This document shows, in pieces, positions 55,352-64,000 of a stretch of 64,000 bases of DNA. The stretch spans positions 3,662,356 to 3,726,355 of the forward strand of contig NZ_CP060140.1 in the NCBI RefSeq assembly GCF_022376295.1, given 5' to 3'. The position numbers were made by a program, and so were the translations under genes. The notes beneath the pieces were generated by a model. That model worked only from the letters and a program-made list of their open reading frames with translations. It was not told the DNA's origin and made no database searches. Source of the DNA: Nodularia sphaerocarpa UHCC 0038 (GTDB taxonomy: Bacteria > Cyanobacteriota > Cyanobacteriia > Cyanobacteriales > Nostocaceae). The stretch's first letter is position 1, and each line of letters begins with the position of its first letter.

Positions 55352-56998
55352 ATGTTCCTCACCCAAACTGTTCCTCGTCAAAGAGAAATAATCGAAGTAG
55401 TCCTTCGCAATGGCTGGGACTATATGCGAAGGCTGCTGACTGGTGGTAAAGCTGACGAACCCCAGCTACCCACACCTGCGGTTTTAAAGAATATCCTGGT
55501 GGATTTGGGGCCAGTTTATGTCAAACTGGGTCAGCTACTTTCTACCCGTCCAGACTTACTCAACGCCGCTTACATCGAAGAACTTTCCACTCTCCAAGAC
55601 GAAGTACCCCCAGTTCCCTGGACAGAAGTAGAAGTATTCATCCGTAAGCACCTCAAACGCCCCCTAGAAGAAACCTTCAGTACAATTAATCCTGTCCCCG
55701 TAGCGGCGGGATCAATCGCCCAGACTCATCGCGCCACATTGGTAGATGGTCGAGAAGTAGCGATAAAAGTGCAACGTCCGGGAATTGCTCTCACCGTTGC
55801 TCAAGATATCGCTTTAATTCAAGGAATTGCTGATTTAGTCGCGCGCACAGATTTTGGACAAACTTATGAAATCAAATCCGTCGCAGCAGAATTTACCAAA
55901 GCTTTAGAAGACGAATTAGATTTTACATTAGAAGCTGGTTTTACCGACGAGTTGCGAGGTAATTTATCCCGTAGTCACTGGTTTGATCCCACACAACTGG
56001 TAGTTGCAGAAATTTTCTGGGACATAACCACCGAAAAGTTATTAGTTATGGAATGGCTGGATGGAGTTCCATTGCTGTCAGCCAATTTAATCAGCATTGA
56101 AAACGGTAAAACTGCTCATACACAACGCCAAGAAATCACGACTTTACTATTTCGAGCTTTTTTCCAGCAACTATATATTGATGGCTTTTTTCATGCTGAT
56201 CCCCATCCGGGAAATTTATTTTATCTCGCAGATGGTCGCATTGCACTTTTAGACTGTGGAATGGTGGGTAGGCTTGATCCCCGCACTCAGCAAATACTCA
56301 CAGAAATGCTGTTAGCAATCATTGATTTAGATGCGGGGCGATGCGCTCAATTAACTTTACAATTAGCAGATTCTTCTCAGCCGGTGATTTTGTCACGGTT
56401 AGAAAATGATTATGATCGGATGTTGCGGAAATATCATAATGTCAACTTGGGTGAAATGAATTTCAGTCAGGTAATTTATGAAATTTTGCAAGTCGCCCGG
56501 AACAATAAAATTCGCTTACCCAGTAATATGGGGTTATATGCCAAAACCCTGGCGAACTTGGAAGGGGTAGCCCGGACATTTAACCCAGAGGTGAATTTAT
56601 TTGATGAAATAAAGCCATTAATTACAGACTTGTTTCGGCGGCAATTATTAGGCGATAATCCAGTGCGATCGCTTTTAAGAACAGCCTTAGATATTAAGAG
56701 TTTATCATTACAATTTCCCCGGCAAATTGAACTGTTATTAGATAGAGTTACCTCGGAAACCCTACAGTGGAATCTCTCCCTGCGTGGTTTAGATGGTATG
56801 CGGCGAACTTTAGATGACGCAGCTAACAGATTATCTTTTAGCATTTTGGTAGGTTCTCTAATTATGGGAGCAGCAATTATTTCCACCAAAGCCCAAACAA
56901 CTGAACTTTCTTTTTTAAGTAGTGTCCTCTTTGCTGCTGCGAGTTTATTAGGTTTGTGGCTAGTTTTTAGTATTTTACGGTCTGGGCGTTTAAAGTAA
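55352..56998 (+). CDS. ABC1/UbiB-like atypical kinase
   Basis: 548 residues. The ABC1 core has ILVDLGPVYVKLGQLLSTRP (KxGQ), PVAAGSIAQTH, VAIKVQRPGI, then MEWLDGVPLLS, DPHPGNLFYL and LDCGMVGRLD. Two C-terminal membrane segments follow, including FSILVGSLIMGAAIISTKAQ. Such proteins act in quinone or prenyl-lipid metabolism, and in cyanobacteria several paralogues exist. The substrate is not set by the sequence. The upstream gap of 182 bp holds C/T-rich DNA. Confidence 0.92.
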   Translation: MFLTQTVPRQREIIEVVLRNGWDYMRRLLTGGKADEPQLPTPAVLKNILVDLGPVYVKLGQLLSTRPDLLNAAYIEELSTLQDEVPPVPWTEVEVFIRKHLKRPLEETFSTINPVPVAAGSIAQTHRATLVDGREVAIKVQRPGIALTVAQDIALIQGIADLVARTDFGQTYEIKSVAAEFTKALEDELDFTLEAGFTDELRGNLSRSHWFDPTQLVVAEIFWDITTEKLLVMEWLDGVPLLSANLISIENGKTAHTQRQEITTLLFRAFFQQLYIDGFFHADPHPGNLFYLADGRIALLDCGMVGRLDPRTQQILTEMLLAIIDLDAGRCAQLTLQLADSSQPVILSRLENDYDRMLRKYHNVNLGEMNFSQVIYEILQVARNNKIRLPSNMGLYAKTLANLEGVARTFNPEVNLFDEIKPLITDLFRRQLLGDNPVRSLLRTALDIKSLSLQFPRQIELLLDRVTSETLQWNLSLRGLDGMRRTLDDAANRLSFSILVGSLIMGAAIISTKAQTTELSFLSSVLFAAASLLGLWLVFSILRSGRLK

Positions 56999-57301
56999 AC
57001 CTTGTGTTTATTGACTGGGTAATTCCCACTTCAATAGGTATTACAAGAATTAAGTAAACTAGGAACCGTTATGTACCCATCCTATTTGATTTATGAATTT
57101 ATCAAACCGCCAAGTCGCCAAAGCTCTGCTTTATCTCCCCTCCTCGCTTGCGGGGAGGGGTTGGGGGAGGGGTTCCATGATTGTAGTAATGGTAATTAAT
57201 TAACTAGACTTGATATAATTCCCAGCCAAAGCAATCATCAATACAGATAAATAATTGGAGTGCATCTATCTGTATTTATCTGTAGTTTCAATATAAAATT
57301 T
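56999..57301. repeat. Gap with G-rich interspersed repeat before the ABC transporter
   Basis: CCCCTCCTCGCTTGCGGGGAGGGGTTGG near 57137 forms a hairpin (CCCCTCC/GGAGGGG). The rest is AT-rich. No gene is seen, and the upstream start at 57260 of the ABC gene is not preferred. Confidence 0.5.
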
Positions 57302-58282
57302 ATGTCAATTATCACCGTTCAAAATCTGTGCAAATTTTACCCGGTAGCTGTGAAAGAACCGGGTATAAAAGGCACGCTAACCCACTTTTTCCGACGCACC
57401 TACCGCTCAATTAAAGCAGTACAGGATGTTTCCTTTGAAATAGCACCAGGTGAAGTAGTGGGTTTTTTGGGGCCAAATGGTGCTGGTAAAACCACCACCC
57501 TGAAAATGCTCACAGGGCTGATTCATCCTTCTCAAGGGACAGTCAGAGTAGCTGGACACGTACCATTTCTTCGCCAAGAGGCATTTTTGCAAAAAATTAC
57601 TTTGGTAATGGGACAGAAACAGCAATTACTTTGGGACTTACCCGCACTAGATTCTTTGAAAATTAACGCTGCTGTTTACGAAATCTCTCATAAAGAATTT
57701 CAAAAGCGAGTCGGGGAATTAACAGAAATGCTCACCCTAGAAGGTAAGCTTACCCAACCAGTGCGGAAATTGTCATTAGGTGAACGGATGAAAGTAGAAC
57801 TGTTAGCAGCACTTTTGCATCATCCTCATGTATTATTTCTGGATGAACCGACACTAGGACTAGATGTAAATGCACAGGTAGCGGTGCGCGATTTTTTGCG
57901 CGAGTATAATCAGCGTTATCAAGCCACCGTGTTATTAACTAGTCATTACATGGCTGATATTACTGCCTTATGTGAGCGTGTGCTGTTGATTCACCAGGGA
58001 AATCTCATGTATGACGGTAGTCTGGATGGACTGCTGCAAAATTTCGCCCCCTACCGGGAAGTTCATATTGAGTTAGCCCAACCCCTACCCAGAGAAAAAC
58101 TCATGTTTTATGGTGATGTCAAACTTTTAGAGGGGCGTGCAGTCAGTTTTATGGTATCGCAAGAGGCGCTGACTCGGACAGTATCTCAGATTTTGAACGA
58201 TTTAGAAGTAATCGACTTAACAGTGACAGAGCCGCCCATAGAAGAAGTGATTGGCAGGGTTTTTCAGGCGGGAGTAGTGTAA
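57302..58282 (+). CDS. ABC-2-type exporter ATP-binding protein
   Basis: About 326 residues from ATG 57302 (MSIITVQNLCKFYPVAVKEP). It has Walker A GPNGAGKTTTL, a Q-loop (VMGQKQQL), the signature LSLGERMKVE and Walker B VLFLDEPTLGLD with the following SHYMADI His. The subclass resembles drug/polysaccharide export ATPases (DrrA-like). It pairs with the permease 250 bp downstream. Only one permease is adjacent, whereas many related systems encode two. Confidence 0.92.
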   Translation: MSIITVQNLCKFYPVAVKEPGIKGTLTHFFRRTYRSIKAVQDVSFEIAPGEVVGFLGPNGAGKTTTLKMLTGLIHPSQGTVRVAGHVPFLRQEAFLQKITLVMGQKQQLLWDLPALDSLKINAAVYEISHKEFQKRVGELTEMLTLEGKLTQPVRKLSLGERMKVELLAALLHHPHVLFLDEPTLGLDVNAQVAVRDFLREYNQRYQATVLLTSHYMADITALCERVLLIHQGNLMYDGSLDGLLQNFAPYREVHIELAQPLPREKLMFYGDVKLLEGRAVSFMVSQEALTRTVSQILNDLEVIDLTVTEPPIEEVIGRVFQAGVV

Positions 58283-58532
58283 TTCCTCAGTAAATCGGTG
58301 CTAATATTTCTAGTTATGTTAAGAAATTTGAATGTAGGGTGTGTTGTCGCGCAGCGCAACGCACCGTCAACACTTCGGCTGCGCTCAGTGTAAACATTTC
58401 AAGGTGCTGTTACCCTACGGCATAATACACCCTACTAGACTGACACAACTAATTAGTACATAAATCAAACTCAAACTCTTGTGGGGTAGGCAAGATGCCT
58501 GTTCCACAATAAAAAAATTATTCGTGATTTAA
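58283..58532. repeat. Interspersed repeats between the transporter genes
   Basis: Contains the GTAGGGTGTGTTGTCGCG...CACCG hairpin repeat (about 58335-58430), a CTAGACTGACACAACTAATTAG element and TGTGGGGTAGGCAAGATGCC (near 58480). Related copies occur at 37.4 and 50.0 kb. No gene is seen. Confidence 0.6.
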
Positions 58533-59321
58533 ATGAAAAAAATTATTAAGAAAATCTTAACATTTCTTTCTGTTTACTACGCCTATATGATTGAGTATCG
58601 AGCAGAACTGATTTTATGGGTTTTGTCCGGGGCTTTGCCAATTATCCTGATGGGTGTGTGGATAGAGGCCGCGCAAAGTGGACAGTTTGGTTTAACACCT
58701 GTGGATTTTGCCCGTTATTTTATCACAGTTTTCTTTGTTAGGCAACTTACTGTTGTCTGGGTAATTTGGGATTTTGAAAGCGAAGTACTACAGGGTAAAC
58801 TCTCATTCCGGTTATTACAACCCATAGACCCAGTATGGCATCACGTCGCGGGTCATGTTTCAGAAAGAGTTGCTCGCATACCGTTTATATTGCTATTACT
58901 TGTCTTGTTTTTCATCCTCTATCCCCAAGCTATTTGGTTGCCGAATTTCGGACAATTATTACTGTTTGGGTTAGCGGTGACATTAGCTTTTATTTTACGG
59001 TTTGTAATTCAGCACACCTTGGCTCTGTTTGCCTTTTGGACAGAACGTGCTAGCGCTTTGGAAACTTTCTGGCTGTTGTTTTATTTATTTTTGTCAGGGT
59101 TAATTGCGCCTTTAGATATGTTTCCTGAGACTGTGCGAACAATAGTCATGTTTACGCCTTTTCCCTATTTGATTGATTTCCCAGTCAGTCTTTTGGTGGG
59201 GCTACCCGTAGATGTACCACGGGGATTTTTAGCAATTTTCGGTTGGATATTGGTATTTTTCGGTGCAAATCGTCTGCTGTGGCGTGCCGGCTTAAAACGA
59301 TATTCAGGTATGGGCGCTTGA
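58533..59321 (+). CDS. ABC-2-type permease
   Basis: 262 residues with six hydrophobic segments, beginning KKIIKKILTFLSVYYAYMIE. VFFVRQLTVVWVIWDFESEV and FRLLQPIDPVWHHV match the ABC-2 (DUF990-like) permease family. It would form the channel with the ATPase just upstream. The substrate is unknown. Confidence 0.88.
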   Translation: MKKIIKKILTFLSVYYAYMIEYRAELILWVLSGALPIILMGVWIEAAQSGQFGLTPVDFARYFITVFFVRQLTVVWVIWDFESEVLQGKLSFRLLQPIDPVWHHVAGHVSERVARIPFILLLLVLFFILYPQAIWLPNFGQLLLFGLAVTLAFILRFVIQHTLALFAFWTERASALETFWLLFYLFLSGLIAPLDMFPETVRTIVMFTPFPYLIDFPVSLLVGLPVDVPRGFLAIFGWILVFFGANRLLWRAGLKRYSGMGA

Positions 59322-59850
59322 ATAAATTGCTCATATTTTCTCTAGAAGATAACTACAATTCTCACGCACAAATCTAGATTAATAAAATAACTCTTACTCA
59401 GATTTGATGGGAATTTTATCGTGATGTTCCTTAGAATTAACTGCTTCCTAGGGACTGTTTTTAAACCCAAAATTAGACGTAAATGTAGGTTGGGTTGAGG
59501 TTTTGGGAAACCCAACTTTACCCCATATTTGGTTTGCTGCGTTGGGTTGCGCTGCGCTTAACCCAACCTACTTCTAGACTTTGAAAACACGCCCTAGTCT
59601 CGGTTTTGGAATAGGCATTCTAGGCAAAGAGTTTTCCACATTAAATCAATCTCTTCAAGAGTCAGTCCATAAGCCTGATTTACTAGGTCTGACAATCTAT
59701 TTTCTCAACTCAAAGCTTCAGCTTTTAGAGTAAGCGATCATCCGAACATGATATCAAACCCTGGCTGTACCATATTAAATTTTTGCACCAAATAATCTAT
59801 AGATTATTTGGTGGATTGAAAATTCTCAAAAATGTTGCTTGGTAGAATGC
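59322..59850. repeat. Gap with repeats and a perfect 28-nt palindrome
   Basis: TAGGTTGGGTTGAGG...AACCCAACCTAC repeats lie at 59483-59572. CACCAAATAATCTA is followed at once by its exact inverse (59786-59813), close to the end of the PEP-CTERM gene, without a T-run on either strand. No gene is seen. Confidence 0.6.
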
Positions 59851-60597
59851 TTATCCAGCATCGGTTACAGTCTTAGCGTCAGAAGTTTCGGGACGATTGC
59901 TCATTTGACCCTTATAACGTGGACGTAACATTAAACCAATCCCAATTACAGATATATTGAATAGTATTGCATCAGTGCTTGGTTCTGGAACTGTCTGCGG
60001 TGTCTGGAAAGAACCACTCAGAAAAGCTTGACCTTTTAAGGGAGCAGTTGGATCTTGATCGAGTGACTCAATTTCAGTAAAATTCAATATGCCTGTAGCA
60101 CCCCTAAACTTGCCTGCACCGCCAGTGATAGTTATAGTACCAGAACCAATTAATTGGTTGTTGATAAAGTCAAATGAAGCAGTAGCGTTACTACTGCCAA
60201 ATAATTTATCATCACCACTGCCAAAAAACTTATCTTTGCCGATTGGGAAGCCTTGTAAACCAAATTTGGCTGGGTCTTGAACGAATTCTAAGTTACCAGT
60301 GTTAGGATCAATTCGACCGTAGTTATTTTCGCTGAAAAAGTTAGTCAAATTATATGGAGCATCAGGATTGAAGCCTGTGATAAATGCTATTGATATATCA
60401 GTAGATGGGATAGGTGTGAGAGTAACTTCGGTGTCGTATACTGTATCGAATATAAAAGTAGTTTGGGCCATTGCTTTTGCCGTACTCGCACCCACGCTAA
60501 CTAAAGAGAAAACTAACGGAACAAGACATATACTACGTGATTGCAGTGTCATCAATCCACCTGCAAGTGCGATTGACAATTTTTTTACTAATGCCAT
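59851..60597 (-). CDS. PEP-CTERM surface protein
   Basis: 248 residues. A signal peptide is followed by a beta-rich body (FDTVYDTEVTLTPIPSTD, DKLFGSSNATASFDF, GSGTITITGGAGKF). The C-terminal PEP-CTERM tail reads VPEPSTDAILFNISVIGIGL then RPRYKGQ. In known systems EpsH/exosortase cuts such tails and links the protein to the extracellular matrix. A second PEP-CTERM gene lies just upstream, but no exosortase gene is in the window. Confidence 0.85.
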   Translation of the reverse strand: MALVKKLSIALAGGLMTLQSRSICLVPLVFSLVSVGASTAKAMAQTTFIFDTVYDTEVTLTPIPSTDISIAFITGFNPDAPYNLTNFFSENNYGRIDPNTGNLEFVQDPAKFGLQGFPIGKDKFFGSGDDKLFGSSNATASFDFINNQLIGSGTITITGGAGKFRGATGILNFTEIESLDQDPTAPLKGQAFLSGSFQTPQTVPEPSTDAILFNISVIGIGLMLRPRYKGQMSNRPETSDAKTVTDAG

Positions 60598-60638
60598 CTA
60601 AGTTAAGCTCCTGGGGAATAAGGAATGGGGAAATTTGT

Positions 60639-61916
60639 TTAGGCTGTTTTTGTAACGCCGACTACTTTGCGTTTGCGCTTTGCTAGAGAAGTTGTGCTGA
60701 ATGCAGCTGCAGCTATGAGAGCTAGAGCAGTAGTGGGTTCAGGAACTTTTGTGGGATTTGTGGGATTGTATCTGACGACTTGTCCTAAACTGGGGCGATC
60801 GCCTTTGTTGGTAATATAGATAGTGCCATCAGGGCCAACTTCTAAAGAGGTCGCAGATTCTAGTCCTTCACCAACACTAATTAAAGTTGTGCGAGTACCA
60901 TCAGGAGCTACTCGGTATAATGAAGCGGCGAAATCATTTTGCCATGCTGGTTTATCGGCATATTGTAAAACTAACAAGTTGCCATCTTGGTCAAATTCCA
61001 AGTCAGCAATTTGAGTAAAACCATCAGCGAAGATTGTTGGTACACCATCATTCCCGATGCGATAAACACGCGCTCCACCTTCTGGAAAAGGAAAGCCGGA
61101 AAATTCGCTTACATATCGAGCGCCATCAAGACCAATTGCTACACCTGTGGGTACTGATTGCAATGGAATTTCGTTCAGTGGTGCATTAAGCTCTACGCCT
61201 GGAGGTAGTTCCTGCCCCGGTGGAAGTTCTGGGAACACAGCATTCTGAAATAAGCGGCTAAAAAATGGCACTACATCAGTAATGCCACTACCATCAAGCG
61301 CCACACTAATTAGGGTATTCGCACCTGCATCAACTACGTAAGCTGTATCACCTTGAATAGCTAGAGCATAAGGGTTGGAGATGACATCCCCCTGGTCAGG
61401 ATTATTCAAAAGTTCAAATTGTGCTAAATCGGCAAGACTGGTGAGTGAACCTGTGTCCAGGTCAATTTTGTAGAGTTGTCCGAAGGTGGAATCATTGAAA
61501 ACTGTGTCGCGATTCACTGGGTTACCAGCAAAACCATAAACAAGGTAAGCGTTACCCTGAGAATCAAACTTGATGTCTTGAGGTCCAGCACCTTCAATAC
61601 CACTGTCTTTCAATGCTAGAGATGGTAAATTTGTGAATATCCGTTCTTGTTTACCATCTTTAATTCTGGTGATGGCAGCAGTATTACCAGAGCATAAAGC
61701 TGCAAATTGTACACTGGGTGATGGTATACATCCTCCGTCTCCCCCTACACCTGTTTCTGTGACATAGATGCTGCCGTCAGAGGCAACAGTAACACCCCTG
61801 GCATTATCGAGACCGTCCGCAATCACTGAGAATGTGGCAGCTTCGGCTGCTTTTGATGCAGAAATAACAGTAATACAGCAGCCGACAAGAGCTATAGCAA
61901 ATGATTTGAGTTGCAT
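60639..61916 (-). CDS. ScyD/ScyE-like beta-propeller protein with PEP-CTERM
   Basis: 425 residues. The signal peptide MQLKSFAIALVGCCITVISA is followed by an NHL/propeller-like body of repeated blades (GVTVASDGSIYVTETG, AGPQDIKFDSQGNAYLV, SLEVGPDGTIYITN). A PEP-CTERM tail reads VPEPTTALALIAAAAF then KRKRK. The family is annotated near scytonemin genes in some strains, yet here no scytonemin cluster is present, so a general extracellular binding or enzyme role is likely. It is probably cotranscribed with the next PEP-CTERM gene. Confidence 0.85.
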   Translation of the reverse strand: MQLKSFAIALVGCCITVISASKAAEAATFSVIADGLDNARGVTVASDGSIYVTETGVGGDGGCIPSPSVQFAALCSGNTAAITRIKDGKQERIFTNLPSLALKDSGIEGAGPQDIKFDSQGNAYLVYGFAGNPVNRDTVFNDSTFGQLYKIDLDTGSLTSLADLAQFELLNNPDQGDVISNPYALAIQGDTAYVVDAGANTLISVALDGSGITDVVPFFSRLFQNAVFPELPPGQELPPGVELNAPLNEIPLQSVPTGVAIGLDGARYVSEFSGFPFPEGGARVYRIGNDGVPTIFADGFTQIADLEFDQDGNLLVLQYADKPAWQNDFAASLYRVAPDGTRTTLISVGEGLESATSLEVGPDGTIYITNKGDRPSLGQVVRYNPTNPTKVPEPTTALALIAAAAFSTTSLAKRKRKVVGVTKTA

Positions 61917-63118
61917 ACTTTGAAGATTGATGGTTAGTAATTTGGGGAATTTTTGCAGATTTAAAAGACAAGGAGTTACTGCTTTAACTGAATTGGTCTA
62001 TCGAATATAGGGCTAATCAAATTTGTCCGAAATGTTTGATTAGTTAGTATCCTATATTTCATAACTTTGTAGACCTTTTGAAACGTGTCTTAAGCTTGGG
62101 ATTTACTAACAAAGAAATGCTCAACGAGTAGAACAATTTTTACAACTGTATCTCTTGCAACCGTAAAGCTACTTAGACTTAAAATTTGACGACGAAAAAA
62201 CTAGAAACCATAGATGTTCCTATTAAATGAAATACACTTATTTAGCAGGATAAACACATCTAAAGTATCAGAATCATTCAAGAGAAGGGTTTAGGGGTTT
62301 GATTATTTAGGCTATTTTTTTCATCAATCCCCTTATGCAGCAAAGGGTTCTGGAATCAGATCCGTTTGCGTTGCATTATTTTAACTCCTCCCAACCGGAC
62401 TAAAGGGAGATACCGCAATCGGTGGGATTATTTCTATTAGTTGTTATCGAAAAATTAATTTCAGACTGGTAGATTCAGTAAGTTTTACCTCTAATATACG
62501 TGTAAAACCCTAACAAGTTAAATGTATTCTGCAAATCTATCTGAAGATAGATTATAATTTTTCCCTGTTTAAATATGTAATATTAACCCTTAATTGTATT
62601 AATATTTACGCTTAAACCAATTAATAAGATAAAACCTCTATCATGCGATAGATTTGCATGGCTATTTACACCAATACAATACATTTAGCTAGTACAGCAC
62701 CCCGTAAATAAAGTATAGTAGTGGCGTGACAAGGAGCCAAATGTTGCAATAGATTTTTGAGAAAATTGAGATAAATCAATGTTTTCTGCTTTTACCTAAT
62801 GCACTATTTTAAACTTGCCACGCCAGTAGCCAGTAGGGTGGGTTAGGCGCACGATATTACATGATAAAAATGAATAGAATTTTACGCCGTAACCCACCAT
62901 TTACACTTTTTGCAACGGTGAGTTACATAATAAATTCAATTTTTATCAGGGTTTTGGTGGGTTACGCTGTCGCTTTAGCGTAGCCATGCCCCTTGGGCTA
63001 TACCCACCCTACGGTGATTTTTAGGGAAGGGCAAAAATTTGAGAAGAACAGAAAAAATGGACACTGATAAATCTGTGTTTATCTGTGTCCATCTGCGGTT
63101 GATTAAATTATCCGAAAA
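61917..63118. promoter_or_regulatory. 1.2-kb gene-free region with several structured elements
   Basis: Nested inverted repeats at 62004-62058: AATATAGG/CCTATATT around CTAATCAAA/TTTGATTAG. A terminator-like hairpin AATCTATC-TGAA-GATAGATT followed by ATAATTTTT lies at 62534-62562. A C/G-rich segment at 62385-62427 can pair two ways (CTCCC/GGGAG or TCCCAACCG/CGGTGGGA). Common repeats such as TGCACTATTTTA near 62799 and GTGGGTTA palindromes at 62829-63012 fill the right part. No gene is credible. Confidence 0.55.
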
Positions 63119-64000
63119 TTATTCCCATTCTATGGTTCCAGGTGGCTTGGAGGTAATATCATAAACCACACGGTTAACACCTTTCACCTCGTTGACAATG
63201 CGGTTAGAAATGTCTTCTAATATATCGTAAGGTATGCGCGCCCAGTCGGCAGTCATACCATCTTCACTGGTGACTATGCGGAGGACAATGGGGTAAGCAT
63301 AGGTACGTTTATCTCCCATAACGCCGACACTACGAATAGGTAATAACACGGCGAAGGCTTGCCAAACATCGTGATATAAACCACGTTTGTTAATTTCCTG
63401 GCGAACAATTAAATCAGCATCACGGAGAATATTCAATCGTTCGGGGGTGACTTCGCCTAAAATGCGAATTGCTAAACCAGGGCCGGGGAAGGGTTGGCGT
63501 TGGACAATTTCTTCTGGTAAACCAATGGAACGCCCGACTTTCCGGACTTCATCTTTAAAGAGTTTCCGCAATGGTTCTACAAGTTTAAACCGCAGGTCTT
63601 TAGGTAAACCACCAACGTTATGATGACTCTTAATTTTTACTGCTACCCGTTCGCCGGTTTGGGGGTCTACGTTGGTATCAGCAGACTCGATGACATCGGG
63701 ATACAGTGTACCTTGGGCTAAATAGTCAAAGTGTCCCAGGCGTTTGGATGTTTCTTCAAATACCTGGATAAATTCATGTCCGATGCGGCGGCGTTTTTCT
63801 TCGGGGTCTGTGATACCCTCAATCATGTTGAGGAAGCGATCGCGCGCCATGACATATTCTACAGGAATATGAAACTGTTCTTTAAATAGTTTCAATAACC
63901 TTTCTGGCTCTAATTTCCGCATAAAGCCTTGGTCAATAAACACACAGGTCAATTGCTCCCCAATGGCTTTATACAACAAAAACGCCAGGGTAGAAGAATC
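63119..64000 (-). CDS. guaA: GMP synthase, C-terminal part (partial at right edge)
   Basis: About 294 codons are visible. The frame is open to the right edge and its first residues there read DSSTLAFLLYKAIGEQ, the PP-loop region of the ATP pyrophosphatase domain, so the glutaminase domain and start lie off the window. The visible part includes IKSHHNVGGLPKDLRFKLVE, RQPFPGPGLAIRILGEVTPE and ends VVYDITSKPPGTIEWE, the normal GuaA C-terminus. It makes GMP from XMP, ATP and glutamine. Confidence 0.95.
   Translation of the reverse strand, partial: DSSTLAFLLYKAIGEQLTCVFIDQGFMRKLEPERLLKLFKEQFHIPVEYVMARDRFLNMIEGITDPEEKRRRIGHEFIQVFEETSKRLGHFDYLAQGTLYPDVIESADTNVDPQTGERVAVKIKSHHNVGGLPKDLRFKLVEPLRKLFKDEVRKVGRSIGLPEEIVQRQPFPGPGLAIRILGEVTPERLNILRDADLIVRQEINKRGLYHDVWQAFAVLLPIRSVGVMGDKRTYAYPIVLRIVTSEDGMTADWARIPYDILEDISNRIVNEVKGVNRVVYDITSKPPGTIEWE

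Noticed and set aside
59786..59813. Terminator of the PEP-CTERM gene
   Set aside because: No T-run follows the palindrome on either strand; kept only as a palindrome.
60639..61916. Part of a scytonemin biosynthetic cluster
   Set aside because: Only a ScyD/ScyE-like protein is present; no other scy gene or tyrosinase-type gene is in the window.

Overview
The window looks like chromosome of a filamentous, probably Nostocales, cyanobacterium. GCGATCGC (HIP1) octamers are frequent in the host genes, gaps carry typical cyanobacterial interspersed repeats, and the genes include a hybrid PKS-NRPS, PEP-CTERM proteins, a ScyD/ScyE-like protein and an XFP-type phosphoketolase. Genus and species cannot be fixed from this sequence alone.

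Layout. (1) 1-8.7 kb: the 3' part of a hybrid PKS-NRPS gene (AT-KR-ACP-C-A-PCP-TE; the KS lies off the left edge), then a MOP/Wzx-type flippase. (2) 8.7-12.3 kb: repeats, a D12-class DNA adenine methylase, a lipoprotein gene that seems to have lost its start to an IS605-type insertion (divergent tnpA/tnpB), and a small secreted-protein ORF. (3) 12.3-31.0 kb: a compact prophage next to a tRNA-Met(CAU). The leftward arm holds portal, putative scaffold, cement, major capsid, unknown virion genes, fibre/FN3 proteins and a terminase pair at its distal end. The rightward arm holds a membrane/SAP-like protein, antirepressor-like genes, a small ribbon-helix-helix-like protein and a divergent family-A polymerase. 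Tyrosine integrase lies beside the tRNA. Between the arms is about 0.9 kb of noncoding DNA built from eight families of two-copy, mostly hairpin-forming repeats, bounded by two terminators that act in the + direction. Another noncoding segment has iteron-like repeats and a consensus DnaA box, so it looks like an origin. (4) 31-46 kb: uvrA, then a five-gene envelope cluster of DUF11/SdrD-type secreted proteins around a 1238-residue predicted outer-membrane beta-barrel. (5) 46-64 kb: host genes for phosphoketolase, an orphan HsdR-N-like protein, MurJ, a pentapeptide-repeat protein, an LCP ligase-like protein, mannose-1-phosphate guanylyltransferase, an ABC1/UbiB-like kinase, an ABC-2 exporter, two PEP-CTERM proteins and the C-terminal part of GuaA.

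The most unusual items are the paired-hairpin array in the prophage, where at least two repeat pairs keep pairing while changing stem sequence, and the exonuclease-less family-A polymerase with altered active-site residues beside the candidate origin. Together they suggest a small plasmid-like temperate element with its own replicase and a structured noncoding RNA region. No tail tape measure, endolysin or classical repressor was recognised. The envelope cluster is a second candidate for an undescribed system.
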